This document shows positions 44,791-55,151 of a stretch of 64,000 nt of DNA, in pieces. The position numbers were made by a program, and so were the translations under genes. This DNA comes from Labrenzia sp. R4_2 (lineage in GTDB: Bacteria; Pseudomonadota; Alphaproteobacteria; Rhizobiales; Stappiaceae): the NCBI RefSeq assembly GCF_017743865.1, contig NZ_JAGHRJ010000003.1, forward strand, positions 558,001 to 622,000. Direction: 5' to 3'. Numbering within the stretch: position 1 is the stretch's first letter; each line of letters starts with the position of its first letter. The notes under the pieces were generated by a model, which did no database searches, was not told where the DNA came from, and saw only the letters and a list, made by a program, of their open reading frames with translations.

Positions 44791-46254
44791 TCAGGACTCC
44801 TTGCCGGACTTATCGGCGGTGTCGGCGTTTGATTGCGGGCTTCTGAGTTCCCCGGTCACAGCTGTTGCGGTCAGAAATTCTCTCGCAGCAGCTTCAACGT
44901 CTTCGGGTGTGACAGCTTGGATTTGGCTTGGCCAAGTCTGGACGTCTTCGACTTCCATACCGGTTGTGAGGGCCGCACCGAACAGCCTTGCAAGGCCAGT
45001 CTGGCTGTCTTGAGCGTAAATCGAACTCGCGATCATGCTGCGTTTTGCCCGATCGACTTCTTCTGCGGTTACACCCTCTTCCAGCAACTTGCTCAGTTCT
45101 TGCGCTGCAGCCGCTTCGACCTCTTCCAGCGTATGGCCGGGCCGCGGTGAAGCGTAGACAACAAAACGTCCGCTGTTCAGGGCTGTGCTCTGGTAATAGG
45201 CGCCAGCACTTGTGGCGAGGCCAGTATCGAGCACAAGGGCCTTATAGAGACGGCTGGATGGGCCCTGACCCAAGACGTAGGACAGAATATCCAGCGCTTC
45301 CGGTGTCCGGCCTTCGCCGGTTGTCTGGCTCGGCACGATCCATGTGTGGGAGATCGCCTCTTGCCTGACCCGCGGATCTGTGACCGCGATCCGCCGTTCT
45401 CCGGCAAGCGGCGGTTCCGCAGAACGAAGACGCTCGCCCGGTTCTGCCCGGCGCGGGACCTTGCCATATGTATTTTGTGCGAGGTCCAGAACGGTCGCTG
45501 GCTCTACGTCACCTGCGACGACAAGCACGGCATTATTCGGGGTGTAGAAACGGTCATAGAACGCGATTGCTGCATCCTTGTTGAGAGCTTCGATCTCATT
45601 CTGCCAACCGATAATCGGGGATCCGTAGGGATGATTGACGAACGTGATAGCGTTCATCGCTTCCCGCAAGCGTGACCCGGGATCGCTCTCAACCCGGTCT
45701 CGGCGTTCTTCCAATACAACGTCCCGTTCGGGCGCGACCACCGTGTCGCTGAGAACGAGGTTTTCCATCCGGTCCGCCTCCATTTCCATCATCAGCGGCA
45801 AGTGTTCTTTTGCAACACGCTGGAAATAGGCGGTGTAATCGTAGCTGGTGAAGGCGTTTTCCTGGCCGCCGCGGTCAGCAATGATTTTCGAAAACTCACC
45901 GTCCGGATGGTCCTCGGTTCCCTTGAACATCAGGTGCTCCAGGAAGTGAGCGACACCAGATTGACCTTCGGGCTCATCGGCCGATCCGACCTTGTACCAA
46001 AGCATGTGCGTGACCACGGGAGCCCGGCGATCAGGGATCACAACCACTTCCAGTCCATTGTCGAGGACGAACCGCTCCAGATTCGGCGCGATGACAATTT
46101 CGTCTTGCGTGACTTCCAAAGCGTTTGCCTTGGACGGGGTTACGCCGGATAGCGGAACGGCAAACAGCGTGGCGGATAAAAGGCTTGCCAAAAGTGTGCT
46201 GCGCAAAGCGCGGTCAAAACTGAGTATCGGTATTGGTTGGCGCAATCCAATCAC
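44791..46254 (-). CDS. M16-family zinc protease (catalytic subunit)
   Basis: 487 residues from a GTG with AGGAGC upstream. A signal peptide (about 1-46) is followed by the M16 zinc motif HFLEH at 103-107 in GVAHFLEHLMFKGT; the third ligand Glu is in the VVLEERRDRVE region near 181. It degrades or processes small proteins in the periplasm, together with the inactive partner downstream. Pairing of an active and an inactive M16 protein behind lspA is common in alphaproteobacteria. Confidence 0.92.
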   Translation of the reverse strand: MIGLRQPIPILSFDRALRSTLLASLLSATLFAVPLSGVTPSKANALEVTQDEIVIAPNLERFVLDNGLEVVVIPDRRAPVVTHMLWYKVGSADEPEGQSGVAHFLEHLMFKGTEDHPDGEFSKIIADRGGQENAFTSYDYTAYFQRVAKEHLPLMMEMEADRMENLVLSDTVVAPERDVVLEERRDRVESDPGSRLREAMNAITFVNHPYGSPIIGWQNEIEALNKDAAIAFYDRFYTPNNAVLVVAGDVEPATVLDLAQNTYGKVPRRAEPGERLRSAEPPLAGERRIAVTDPRVRQEAISHTWIVPSQTTGEGRTPEALDILSYVLGQGPSSRLYKALVLDTGLATSAGAYYQSTALNSGRFVVYASPRPGHTLEEVEAAAAQELSKLLEEGVTAEEVDRAKRSMIASSIYAQDSQTGLARLFGAALTTGMEVEDVQTWPSQIQAVTPEDVEAAAREFLTATAVTGELRSPQSNADTADKSGKES

Positions 46255-46364
46255 GGGGAAGCTCCTGTTGTATGCCCAAACGAAAAGGCCTCCTGCCCAA
46301 ACACCCCATATAGGGTCGAATGGATCGGAGGCCTCATTAAATGTCTGTAATTTGGCGTGAAGAG

Positions 46365-47090
46365 TTAGTTACAGTATTTGGATTCGCCCGCCATACATCT
46401 TGGATCGAGGCGGTTCGTTTCGTGGTCCCGCTGTACCTTCACGTATTCTTTTTTCACTTCGATTTCTGTCGACGGCATCGGAGCGTCGGCAGACGGCGTG
46501 CTGTACGCTGCAGGCGGCTCGATCAGGTATTGCCGCTGAAGTGCAGCGCCAGCCGTCTGTGTGCCGGCTTGCTGCTGTTTCAGCGCATTAAACCGCTCTG
46601 ACTCGATTTTCATTTGTTCCGGTGACAGTCGTTTGCCCGGGCCAAGCGCAGTATCCGGATCGGATGCTGCCCGCAGTTCCGGTGTCGACGCAGGACGTTC
46701 AACACCGACGATTTCAATTCCTGCCATCTGTTCTGGTGTAAGCCGCTTCAGGTCACCGCGGTGGTCCGTGGCGACTTTGTAGCGATCCCGCAGGGCGTTC
46801 ATCTCATCTTCGTTGCGCTGCTCGGGCCAATTCTGCGACCCTGCTCCAGCAACTTCGGTGGACGGCGAAGGCAACGTTGTGTTGTCGGCCGGCATGGCAA
46901 GCGGAGCGCGTGGTTTGTACTCGATCTCTTTTTTGTTCGGATCGACAGCACCAAGGCCCGACATGATGTTGTTCACCAAAGCCGTGTCGGGAGCAACGGT
47001 CGTTCCGTCGGCTGCCTGACAAGCTGCGAGGCCTGTCACTGCTGCGAGCAGGAGGCCTTTGGAGATAAAATCGCCGAGCGTGCGCACCAC
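46365..47090 (-). CDS. DUF3035 lipoprotein
   Basis: About 241 residues from a GTG at 47090 with AAGGA upstream. The lipobox VTGLAAC shows it is a lipoprotein (Cys after about residue 23). Beyond it are Pro/Gln-rich, polar stretches with EIEYKPRAPLAMP and repeated RLTPEQM/RLSPEQM, typical of DUF3035. The function is unknown. It lies between lspA and the M16 pair, which is the standard place for this family, so lspA processes a neighbour's product. Confidence 0.8.
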   Translation of the reverse strand: MVRTLGDFISKGLLLAAVTGLAACQAADGTTVAPDTALVNNIMSGLGAVDPNKKEIEYKPRAPLAMPADNTTLPSPSTEVAGAGSQNWPEQRNEDEMNALRDRYKVATDHRGDLKRLTPEQMAGIEIVGVERPASTPELRAASDPDTALGPGKRLSPEQMKIESERFNALKQQQAGTQTAGAALQRQYLIEPPAAYSTPSADAPMPSTEIEVKKEYVKVQRDHETNRLDPRCMAGESKYCN

Positions 47091-47176
47091 AACGTATCCT
47101 TCAAGAAACCGGACACTGTCTGACCACCGCCAAACAGAAAATAATAGATCCAACCTATAAACCGCTAATTTGCGGC

Positions 47177-47704
47177 TTAATTTGGACCGTTTGCGAAACT
47201 GTCATACAGGAGACCGATGACACCTGCAACGATCCACACGTCGGCGAGGTTAAACACGTACCAGGAGAACGTGCCGACGTGGAAGTGGACAAAGTCGACC
47301 ACAGCTCCGTAAACAACCCGGTCTACACCGTTTCCGATTGCGCCGCCGATGATTAGGGCAAGTGCAAGAGCCGGAAGCTTCAAATCGACGCGGGTCGACC
47401 AAATCCACAGTGCGATCGTCGCTGCAATGGTGAAACCGGCAAGCAACCAGCGGCCCAAATCACTGTCTTGCTGGAAAAGGCCGTAAGAGATGCCGCGGTT
47501 CCATACGAGAACAAAATCCAGAACCGGTAGGACCCTTACGGGGCCGTTTGCGGCAAGATCAAAGCCATGGACAAACCAGATCTTGGTTGCTTGATCCAGA
47601 AGAAGGCAAATGGCAGCGACAGACAGAACGAGCCAGCTTAAGCCGCCCCAGACATAGGTCGGTTTTGCGGGGTGATTTGAGTTATCACTGCCATTTGTCA
47701 TCAA
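47177..47704 (-). CDS. lspA: Lipoprotein signal peptidase II
   Basis: 175-residue inner-membrane aspartyl protease that cuts prolipoprotein signal peptides after lipid modification. Four membrane helices. The catalytic Asp pair is visible: GNGVDRV with Asp128 and FNLADVW with Asp155. VWNRGISYG is the conserved Asn/Arg block. It sits 15 bp after ileS, the usual bacterial ileS-lspA order. Confidence 0.95.
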   Translation of the reverse strand: MMTNGSDNSNHPAKPTYVWGGLSWLVLSVAAICLLLDQATKIWFVHGFDLAANGPVRVLPVLDFVLVWNRGISYGLFQQDSDLGRWLLAGFTIAATIALWIWSTRVDLKLPALALALIIGGAIGNGVDRVVYGAVVDFVHFHVGTFSWYVFNLADVWIVAGVIGLLYDSFANGPN

Positions 47705-47719
47705 GGTCTCATTGATCCG

Positions 47720-50680
47720 TTATGCGGCAACGTTGGCTGCGTCCCATTCACGCAGCGCGTCGGCGTCCCTTGGCGTCACATCTGGATAATCCGGGTCTGT
47801 GCCGACTTCTGGCAGGATCTTCCAGGACCGGGCGCATTTGGTGCCCTCCGCAAGTGCGGGTACGACCGCAACGCCCTTTGTATCGTCAAGCGAAAACGCA
47901 CCTTCCGGGGCCGGATCCGAACTCAGGGTCAGTTGGCTGGTGATGGCAATATCAGCCATATCCCGGCCTTCCAGCGCAGCCATGAGGTCTGGATCGGTCA
48001 CGTGAACAACAGGATGTGCTTCCAAAGAGGAGCCGATCCGCTTCTCGCGGCGTTCGATCTCAAGAGCACCGGTGATCACACGGCGAACCGTTTTGATCTT
48101 GGCCCACTTCTCCGCGAGCGCATCGTCTTTCCAGTCTGCCGGAACCGCCGGGAATTGCTGCAAATGTACAGATGTTTCCTCGTCGTAGCGGGAGACCCAG
48201 GTTTCGTCCATTGTGAACGGCAGCATCGGCGCCATCCATGTCACCAGGCTGTTGAACAGCTTGTCGATGACAAAGAGAGATGCCTTGCGGCGATTGGAAG
48301 ACGCGGCGTCGCAATAAAGCGCGTCCTTGCGGATGTCGAAATAGAAAGCCGACAGTTCCACCGTCATGAATGTGAACAGCTGGTGGAAGATCTTCTTGTA
48401 GTCGTAATCGGCGTAGGCCTGGCGAACCATAGCATCAAGCTCTGCAAGCCGGTGCAGCATCAGGCGCTCCAGCTCCGGCATGTCACGGAGGGCAACTTCT
48501 TCGCCGGTCGCATGCGCCAGGGAGCCCAGCATCCAGCGCAGTGTGTTCCGCAGTTTGCGGTAGCTGTCGACGCTGGTCTTGATGATTTCCGGGCCGATGC
48601 GCTGATCTTCCGAATAGTCGCACGACGCTGCCCAAAGACGCAGGATGTCCGCGCCGTATTGCTTGATGATGTCCTGAGGGAACACCTGGTTGCCGAGCGA
48701 CTTGGACATTTTGCGTCCATCTTCGGCCATTGTGAAGCCGTGCGTTAGGACCGCATCATATGGTGCATGACCGCGGGTGCCGCAGCTTTCCAGAAGCGAG
48801 GAGTGGAACCAGCCGCGATGCTGGTCCGAGCCTTCCAGGTATAGAACGTAGTCCTTGCCGCCGACGGTCTTGCGCTGTGGGTTAAGGTCTTCACGCTTTT
48901 CCAGGCAGAACGCATGGGTGGACCCGGAATCGAACCAGACATCTAGGATGTCCATGACCATGTCCCACTCATCAGCCTTGTGATCGTTGCCGAGGAAGCG
49001 TTCCTTTGCGCCCTCTGCGAACCAGGCATCCGCTCCTTCTTGAACAAACGCCTCATAGATCCGCGCATTGACCGCTTCATCCTTGAGAACTTCAGATGTG
49101 TCCTTGTTGATGAAGACCGTGATCGGCACGCCCCAAGCGCGCTGGCGGGAGAGAACCCAATCCGGGCGGTTTTCGATCATTGAACGCAAACGGTTTTGAC
49201 CGGAAACCGGCACGAACCGTGTTCCGTCAATTGCGTTGAGGGCCCGGGTCCGCAACGTGTCGCCTTCGCTGGACAAGGTCTTGTCCATATAGACAAACCA
49301 TTGCGGCGTATTGCGGAAAATGATCGGTTTCTTGGAGCGCCATGAATGCGGATACTGGTGCTTCATGCGGCCGAGCCCGATCAGAGCGCCTGCCTGCTTC
49401 AGATACTCGATGTTGGCTTTGTTTGCCTTACCCTTTTCACCCTTGTGCGTGATGACCTGATTGCCCTCCAGGCCTGGCGCATCCTTGGTGTAGAAGCCGT
49501 CGTCGGCGACCGTGAAGGGGATTGCGGTGTCGATGCCGCGATCATCAAGGTCCTTGGCGTTTGCCATCCAGACTTCAAAGTCGTCCGCACCGTGACCTGG
49601 AGCCGTGTGTACGAAACCGGTGCCGGCGTCATCTGTGACATGGTCGCCGTCAAGCAGCGGCACATCGAACTGATAGCCGCCGAGATCCATGTCCCGGTAA
49701 GGGTGGGCGAGCGTGAGCGCGGCCATCTCATCCGGAGACACCGCACGGACCAGTTTGAAGTCTTCGATCCGGGCATTTTTGAAGACGTCGCCGGCAAGGG
49801 CGTCTGCGAGGATCAGAAGATCACCTTTTTGCACCCAGTTGTCGTCCGGCAGGCCGTCCTGGGTGACTTCATAAAGACCGTAATTGATCCGGGACGAGAA
49901 GCACACGGCGCGGTTGCCAGGGATGGTCCACGGGGTGGTTGTCCAGATAACAACCGAAGCGTCGAGCAGCTGCTCCGCCGCTGCTTCATCGGTGCCCCCG
50001 GCCTCAACGATCGGGAATTTCACCCAGATCTGGTCGGACTGATAGTCGTGGTATTCGATTTCCGCTTCAGCCAGCGCAGTCTTTTCGACAACGGACCACA
50101 TCACCGGTTTGGAACCGCGGTAAAGCTGGCCGGACATGGCAAACTTCATGAGTTCCTGGGCAATGACCGCTTCGCTCTCAAAGCGCATGGTGAGATACGG
50201 ATTGTCCCAGTCACCTTCGATGCCAAGGCGTTTGAACTCTTCGCGCTGTACGCCGATCCAGTGATCAGCAAAGTCCCGGCATTCCTTGCGGAACTCGTTG
50301 ATCGGCACTTCGTCCTTGTTCTTGCCTTTGGCGCGGTATTGCTCCTCGATCTTCCATTCGATCGGCAGACCATGGCAGTCCCAGCCCGGAACATAGTTGC
50401 TGTCATAGCCCATCATTTGCATCGACCGGGTGACGATGTCTTTCAGGGTCTTGTTCAGCGCATGTCCGATATGGATGTTGCCGTTGGCGTAAGGAGGGCC
50501 GTCATGCAGGATGAATTTATCGCGTCCTGCGGACTGATCCCGCAGCGTCTTGTAGATGTTCAGCTTTTCCCAGCGCGCCAGGATTTCCGGCTCTTTTTTG
50601 GGAAGGCCTGCCCGCATCGGGAATTCGGTTTTCGGCAGATTTAGCGTTTCAGAATAGTCGCGTTTTGGTGCGTCGGTCAT
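47720..50680 (-). CDS. ileS: Isoleucyl-tRNA synthetase
   Basis: 986 residues, class I synthetase. The HIGH box is in [17 protein letters not shown] (about 62-78) and KMSKS in [13 protein letters not shown] near 650. The editing CP1 domain lies between (for example [16 protein letters not shown]). The C-terminal zinc finger of the E. coli enzyme is not evident, since only one Cys is present near the end. First gene of ileS-lspA-DUF3035-M16-M16. Confidence 0.97.
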   Translation of the reverse strand: MTDAPKRDYSETLNLPKTEFPMRAGLPKKEPEILARWEKLNIYKTLRDQSAGRDKFILHDGPPYANGNIHIGHALNKTLKDIVTRSMQMMGYDSNYVPGWDCHGLPIEWKIEEQYRAKGKNKDEVPINEFRKECRDFADHWIGVQREEFKRLGIEGDWDNPYLTMRFESEAVIAQELMKFAMSGQLYRGSKPVMWSVVEKTALAEAEIEYHDYQSDQIWVKFPIVEAGGTDEAAAEQLLDASVVIWTTTPWTIPGNRAVCFSSRINYGLYEVTQDGLPDDNWVQKGDLLILADALAGDVFKNARIEDFKLVRAVSPDEMAALTLAHPYRDMDLGGYQFDVPLLDGDHVTDDAGTGFVHTAPGHGADDFEVWMANAKDLDDRGIDTAIPFTVADDGFYTKDAPGLEGNQVITHKGEKGKANKANIEYLKQAGALIGLGRMKHQYPHSWRSKKPIIFRNTPQWFVYMDKTLSSEGDTLRTRALNAIDGTRFVPVSGQNRLRSMIENRPDWVLSRQRAWGVPITVFINKDTSEVLKDEAVNARIYEAFVQEGADAWFAEGAKERFLGNDHKADEWDMVMDILDVWFDSGSTHAFCLEKREDLNPQRKTVGGKDYVLYLEGSDQHRGWFHSSLLESCGTRGHAPYDAVLTHGFTMAEDGRKMSKSLGNQVFPQDIIKQYGADILRLWAASCDYSEDQRIGPEIIKTSVDSYRKLRNTLRWMLGSLAHATGEEVALRDMPELERLMLHRLAELDAMVRQAYADYDYKKIFHQLFTFMTVELSAFYFDIRKDALYCDAASSNRRKASLFVIDKLFNSLVTWMAPMLPFTMDETWVSRYDEETSVHLQQFPAVPADWKDDALAEKWAKIKTVRRVITGALEIERREKRIGSSLEAHPVVHVTDPDLMAALEGRDMADIAITSQLTLSSDPAPEGAFSLDDTKGVAVVPALAEGTKCARSWKILPEVGTDPDYPDVTPRDADALREWDAANVAA

Positions 50681-51101
50681 CGGTGGTCGATCCGGTCAGC
50701 GGGACGAGGCCCGCAGTCAATTTTCATGAAATGTCTGCCGGCGCGATGACGGCAGTCGAACGAGGCTTATCCCGGTCCCTGGCGCCGCAATTGCGTCAGC
50801 CGAGGGCCGGGCCGGTAATTCGCTTAGTGTACGCCACCTTCATCCAGGGGCGGAAGACAACCTGTTTTTGCATGGCATGGGACATAGCAGCAGTTCGGCA
50901 AGGAATAAAGAGGGGCAATTGAACCGTATCTGCCCACCGGACAGCCTAACTTGGCAGCTAAGTCGTTCTCGTTTTGCAATCAAAACGCCTTCCAGAGACT
51001 AGTTACCCAATTAGGCGTGGAGAAAGTCGAACATGATCAACTAAATATTTATGGGTCAAGTTTAGGACAAAAACTGCAAAATCTTCCAGTAGGTTAATTT
51101 G
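50681..51101. other. Intergenic region between ileS and the GT87 gene
   Basis: 421 bp, with the right half distinctly more AT-rich. It must hold the ileS promoter on the left. I see no gene, strong hairpin or recognisable operator. Confidence 0.5.
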
Positions 51102-52325
51102 ATGTTGAGTTTGGCGAACGGGACTTGGGCAAAAGCAGACCGACTACTGTTGATAGGCGTGGTTTCTTCAATTTCTTTTTTTGTTTTTAACGTCCTGTGG
51201 CAAGTCGATTTCGCTAAGATGATGCCAGATGGAACAATTGTTTTAGTCAGCGATTTTTTGAGCTTCTGGATGGCTGCCAGACAGGTTCTGATGGGGATGC
51301 CGGAAGTCCCATATGACATTAACGCGTTCATAGGTGTCCAAGAGCTTTACAACGACCCAGGCGTCTTCTTCGCATTTTTTTATCCGCCAATGTACTTAAT
51401 GATGATCACACCACTCGGCTTTTTCAGTTCAACCACGGCATACATTGTTTTTCAGGGGTTTAACGCTGTTGCTCTATCGGTCGTGATGAAAAAGATCGCG
51501 CGGCATTGGCTTGCCGTATTCTTGGTTTTCGGTTCACCGGCAGCGTACATGTCAATGATGAACGGCCAGAATGGGTTGTTGACCGCGTTTCTCTTTGGAG
51601 CGGGCCTGTTGTGTCTTAAGAACCAACGTCCGGTGCTGGCCGGAGTATTTATTGGGCTTTTGACGATTAAGCCCCAGCTAGGAGTTTTGATACCATTTGC
51701 TCTTTTGGCAGGAGGTTACTGGATTACTTTTTTATCGGCAGTTGTAACCACTTTGCTGTTTGCAGGGGCAAGTTGGATTGTCTTCGGTTCAGATACTTGG
51801 TTAGCCTTCTTGCAACAAATTCCTGCGGCGCAACTGGCCATGACCGATGGCTTTCTCCCTGTGTATCATTTGGCTTCTGTTTTCGGATTCATTGTCGGCA
51901 TTGGAGGGAGCGTTGCCGTAGCCTCGGTGCTACAGTTTATGTTCGGCCTGCTTCTTTCTTTTATCACTGTTTGGATTTGGCGGAAGCCGATAAACTTCGA
52001 AGCAAAAGCAATAGTCTTGCTATCAGCTTCCACTTTGATTTCACCGTTCATTTTTGTCTACGATTTAACGCTGCTCTCGCTCGCAATCGCTTTTTTAGCG
52101 GGAGGGCGCGCAAATCAAAAATTGCCACCTTGGACAACTACGCTGTGCGCTACCGCTTTGCTCATTACAGGATTTAGTTTCGGTATCGCGCAGACTTTTT
52201 TGATACAGCTAGGGCCCCTAGCGGGTCTGCTGGTCTTGATAGTAGGATTGAGGCTGGCAGTCTTTAGCGAAGGCACAAGCCAAGTAACTGCAAATAGAAC
52301 TGCAACACAGCTTCAAGGCCTATAA
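51102..52325 (+). CDS. GT87/DUF2029-type membrane glycosyltransferase
   Basis: 407-residue polytopic protein with about ten hydrophobic helices. It resembles DUF2029 (GT87) mannosyltransferases that use polyprenyl-phosphate sugars: an early acidic SDFLSFWMAARQVLMG loop, FYPPMYLMMITPLG and LLTIKPQLGVLIP are typical. Codon use is visibly more AT-rich than in neighbouring genes, and the gene lies beside a decayed IS element, so lateral acquisition is likely. The ribosome binding site (TAGG) is weak. The acceptor is unknown. Confidence 0.78.
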   Translation: MLSLANGTWAKADRLLLIGVVSSISFFVFNVLWQVDFAKMMPDGTIVLVSDFLSFWMAARQVLMGMPEVPYDINAFIGVQELYNDPGVFFAFFYPPMYLMMITPLGFFSSTTAYIVFQGFNAVALSVVMKKIARHWLAVFLVFGSPAAYMSMMNGQNGLLTAFLFGAGLLCLKNQRPVLAGVFIGLLTIKPQLGVLIPFALLAGGYWITFLSAVVTTLLFAGASWIVFGSDTWLAFLQQIPAAQLAMTDGFLPVYHLASVFGFIVGIGGSVAVASVLQFMFGLLLSFITVWIWRKPINFEAKAIVLLSASTLISPFIFVYDLTLLSLAIAFLAGGRANQKLPPWTTTLCATALLITGFSFGIAQTFLIQLGPLAGLLVLIVGLRLAVFSEGTSQVTANRTATQLQGL

Positions 52326-52420
52326 TTCATGTCAAATACTTTAAGTATAGAATGGCATCCAGAATAGAAAAGAAAGAAAATGAGGGCGTCAGATGCAATT
52401 GGCGACTCACTCTGGCCAGT

Positions 52421-52975
52421 GTTGACAGAGTTCCGTAAACAGATGCGTGCGGCTGGGTGATTGAGGCAGTCGGTAAAGGGTCTTTTGGTTTCGTGGTATC
52501 GTAAAGAAACCCTTCGAAAATATTTTAACCTGTTGCGCATACGTTCGGTCGGGTGGCTTTTCCTGTAGACTTGGAAGCCGTGAGGTATCTGCTCCCTCAG
52601 TAGGGTCTTGGTAGAATGACAAAACTGACGCCTGGCAACAGTGGGTTGTGGCGTACGGCATCACCAGAGTATCCCTTATCAGCCGGGGACGATCGGAGCT
52701 TGCGGCAAGACACTACCAGAATGGCGGAAACGGCACAGTAGCTTGAGATCTCGCCTCTTGTCAGGAAAAAGCTGAGCGCGCGTCCTCGGCCGGCTGCGCT
52801 GGCGTGAATTTTCGCTGTAAGTCGCGTGATCGACCAAGAACCGCCTTATGCGTCTCCCTTTGCGCTAGCTGCCTGACCGCGACCGCGAACCGTTGTGCTG
52901 TCGATTTCATACGGCAAGTCATCGGTAATCCCGATTTCCATCTCCAACAACGCTCATGCATGTCCCGCGCAATTG
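52421..52975 (-). pseudogene. Decayed IS5-family transposase
   Basis: Reading the minus strand gives IS5-like pieces in more than one frame: DSTTVRGRGQAASAKG, LTAKIHASA, ALSFFLTRGEIS and ADKGYSGDAVRH in one frame, interrupted by TAA at 52848-52846 and ended by TGA at 52599-52597. In another frame MRNRLKYFRRVSLRYHE and AARICLRNSVNTG continue the C-terminus. These match the DDE domain and end of IS5/IS427-type transposases. The 5' part and inverted repeats were not found. The rest of 52326-53083 holds nothing else I can support. Confidence 0.75.
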
Positions 52976-53083
52976 CTAATTACGCGGGGATCCCGCTGGG
53001 CAGCGCTCCGGTTTTATTGACGATGTTCCTGACGCATCGCTACTACAAGCAATGGGAACATAGACGGACAAACGTTGCGGGTT

Positions 53084-54007
53084 CTATCCGGCCGCCTGTT
53101 TCCTCACCCGCTCCCGGTGCGTGATGTAAAGACCGCTGCCAACAATCAGGCCGATGCCGATCCATGTGAGCAAATCCGGGAAATCGGCAAAGACCAGAAA
53201 CCCGAACAAGGTCGCGCTTACGATTTCCAGGTACTGCAGAGGTGCAAGCAGGCTTGCGTTGCCACGTTGGAACGCGGCCACCACCAGTCCATGGGCGCAG
53301 AAGGAGATAAGGCCAATTAAAGCCAACAGCCCTGCTTGCCAAGCATTCGGCCACACGAAGACGACATCGCCCACGTCAAATGTGGTGGCCACGATGAGTA
53401 TGACACCCAGATAGAGGCTTCCCGCCAGCCCGGCGCTGAGCTGGATCGTCAGCAAATCATCCCGGACGGGGTACAGCCGGTTGAGCAGCAGATAAAACGA
53501 AAACAGCACGGCCGTTGCGACCGGCAACAGGCTCACAAGGCCGATCTCGGCAAGGTTTGGCCGCAGGATAATGAGAGCTCCCGCAAGACCGACGGCAATC
53601 GCACCGATCCGCCGGGGGCCAACGGGTTCTTTCAAGATAAGGGCTGCAAGGATCGTCAGGATCATCGGCTCCACGAAAAAGATCGAGATGGCTGTGGCGA
53701 CCGACATGTACTTCACCGCGATGAAGAAACACAAAGACGCGGAGGCCAGCAAAATCCCACGCAGAAAATTCACGAAGGGTTGCTGTCCGCCAGGGCGTGG
53801 CAAGCGCAACAAGATCAGCGCGAACACCAAGCTGACCAGAAACTGAAAGACAAACCGGCCAAAGGTGACTTCTAGCGGATGGATGGAGGACGAAAGGTAT
53901 TTTGCGATGATGTCCATAACAGGCACGATCAGCATCGCGCTGGACATCAAAAGGATTGCCTGTAACGGATTTTCGCTGACGTCGATCGCAGGCGACCGTT
54001 GTCTCAC
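53084..54007 (-). CDS. EamA/DMT-family transporter
   Basis: 307 residues, about ten hydrophobic helices in two EamA repeats (for example FGRFVFQFLVSLVFALILLR and LEIVSATLFGFLVFADFPD). The latter block is the conserved end of the second repeat. Its ATG overlaps the ribF stop codon (ATGA), so it is translationally coupled to ribF. Substrate unknown; a link to flavins is suggested only by the overlap. Confidence 0.85.
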   Translation of the reverse strand: MRQRSPAIDVSENPLQAILLMSSAMLIVPVMDIIAKYLSSSIHPLEVTFGRFVFQFLVSLVFALILLRLPRPGGQQPFVNFLRGILLASASLCFFIAVKYMSVATAISIFFVEPMILTILAALILKEPVGPRRIGAIAVGLAGALIILRPNLAEIGLVSLLPVATAVLFSFYLLLNRLYPVRDDLLTIQLSAGLAGSLYLGVILIVATTFDVGDVVFVWPNAWQAGLLALIGLISFCAHGLVVAAFQRGNASLLAPLQYLEIVSATLFGFLVFADFPDLLTWIGIGLIVGSGLYITHRERVRKQAAG

Positions 54008-55002
54008 GATGCGAAGTCCAGGAGTTTCAGATCGATTTCGGACAAAGGCTGCAGTGACGCCAGGGCCGCGCGCGCTTCTTCACTGTCCCGGTCCATCTGG
54101 GTTATTAGCGCGTTCGCGCTGTCGAACTTCGCTTCTCCTCGAAGATAAGAGACCACATGCACCCGCAAGGTCTTGCCGTAAAGGTCACCCTTGAAGTCAA
54201 ACAGGTAAACTTCAAACAAGGCAGCCCCGTTGTCGAACGTCGGCCGTCTTCCATAACTGGCAACGCCGCCATACCAGTCGTCTCCGACCTTGACCTTGAC
54301 CGAATAGATGCCTTGCAGTAGCGGGCAATCTTCGGGCATCCGAAGATTTGCGGTCGGGTAGCCGAGATCCCGGCCCCGTTTGTCGCCATGCTGGACTTGC
54401 GATTCGAAAAACCACCGGTAACCAAGGAGGGCATTCGCTTCGGCCATGTCGCCGGTCGCAAGGTTGTCCCGGATGCGCGAGGACGAAATCACGTCAGCAT
54501 TCTCGTCTTCTTCGCGCTGGACGATTGTCACGCCAAAGCCGTGCTCAGCCCCGGCAGCGCGCAAGTAATCCGGTGTGCCTTGGCGGGCGCGGCCGAAGTG
54601 GAAGTCATAGCCGGTAACAGCATGTGAAATGCCGAGCGTGTCGATCAGAATATCTTGAACGAATGCGTTGGCTTCAACAGCTGCAAAGTCCTTGGTGAAA
54701 GGGAGGATCAAAGCACCGTCTAACCCACAGACGCGCAACATTTCGGTCTTGAGCGGCGGTGGTGTCAGCCGGAACACGGGCTTTGCCGGATTGAACACGG
54801 TGCGCGGATGCGGTTCGAAACTCATTGCGAAGACCGGGTGATGCGTTCCGCGGCCAAGTCCGAGAGCAGCGTCAAGAACCGCCCGGTGACCACGGTGCAC
54901 GCCGTCAAAATTGCCAATCGCAACCACACCGCCCTTGAGACTGGCAGGAAAACTCTCCAGCGATTCGGCGATATGAAATTCAGAGGATGGGGTGCGGTTC
55001 AT
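54004..55002 (-). CDS. ribF: Bifunctional riboflavin kinase/FAD synthetase
   Basis: 332 residues. Makes FMN from riboflavin, then FAD. The N-terminal adenylyltransferase domain has GNFDGVHRGH at 30-39 and ISSSRIRDNL near 172-181. The C-terminal kinase domain has RGRDLGYPTANLRMPE with the PTAN motif and VASYGRRPTF. Normal length. No FMN riboswitch is visible upstream. Confidence 0.95.
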   Translation of the reverse strand: MNRTPSSEFHIAESLESFPASLKGGVVAIGNFDGVHRGHRAVLDAALGLGRGTHHPVFAMSFEPHPRTVFNPAKPVFRLTPPPLKTEMLRVCGLDGALILPFTKDFAAVEANAFVQDILIDTLGISHAVTGYDFHFGRARQGTPDYLRAAGAEHGFGVTIVQREEDENADVISSSRIRDNLATGDMAEANALLGYRWFFESQVQHGDKRGRDLGYPTANLRMPEDCPLLQGIYSVKVKVGDDWYGGVASYGRRPTFDNGAALFEVYLFDFKGDLYGKTLRVHVVSYLRGEAKFDSANALITQMDRDSEEARAALASLQPLSEIDLKLLDFAS

Positions 55003-55151
55003 GCAGCTGACCTATGCGCAAGGTGGCGTTCGTTTTGGCAATCCGGAGCGGACGAAGAAAACCCGCCCGTTTAAAGCCGCGTGGAACGTGCCGCCAACAC
55101 CAAAAAAGGTCAAGCTGCTCTCATGATGAAATTGAACTGGGTTTGATCAGA

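Noticed and set aside
49346-50644. A 432-codon open frame opposite ileS
   Set aside because: It lies wholly inside a certain gene and has no domain or ribosome binding site.
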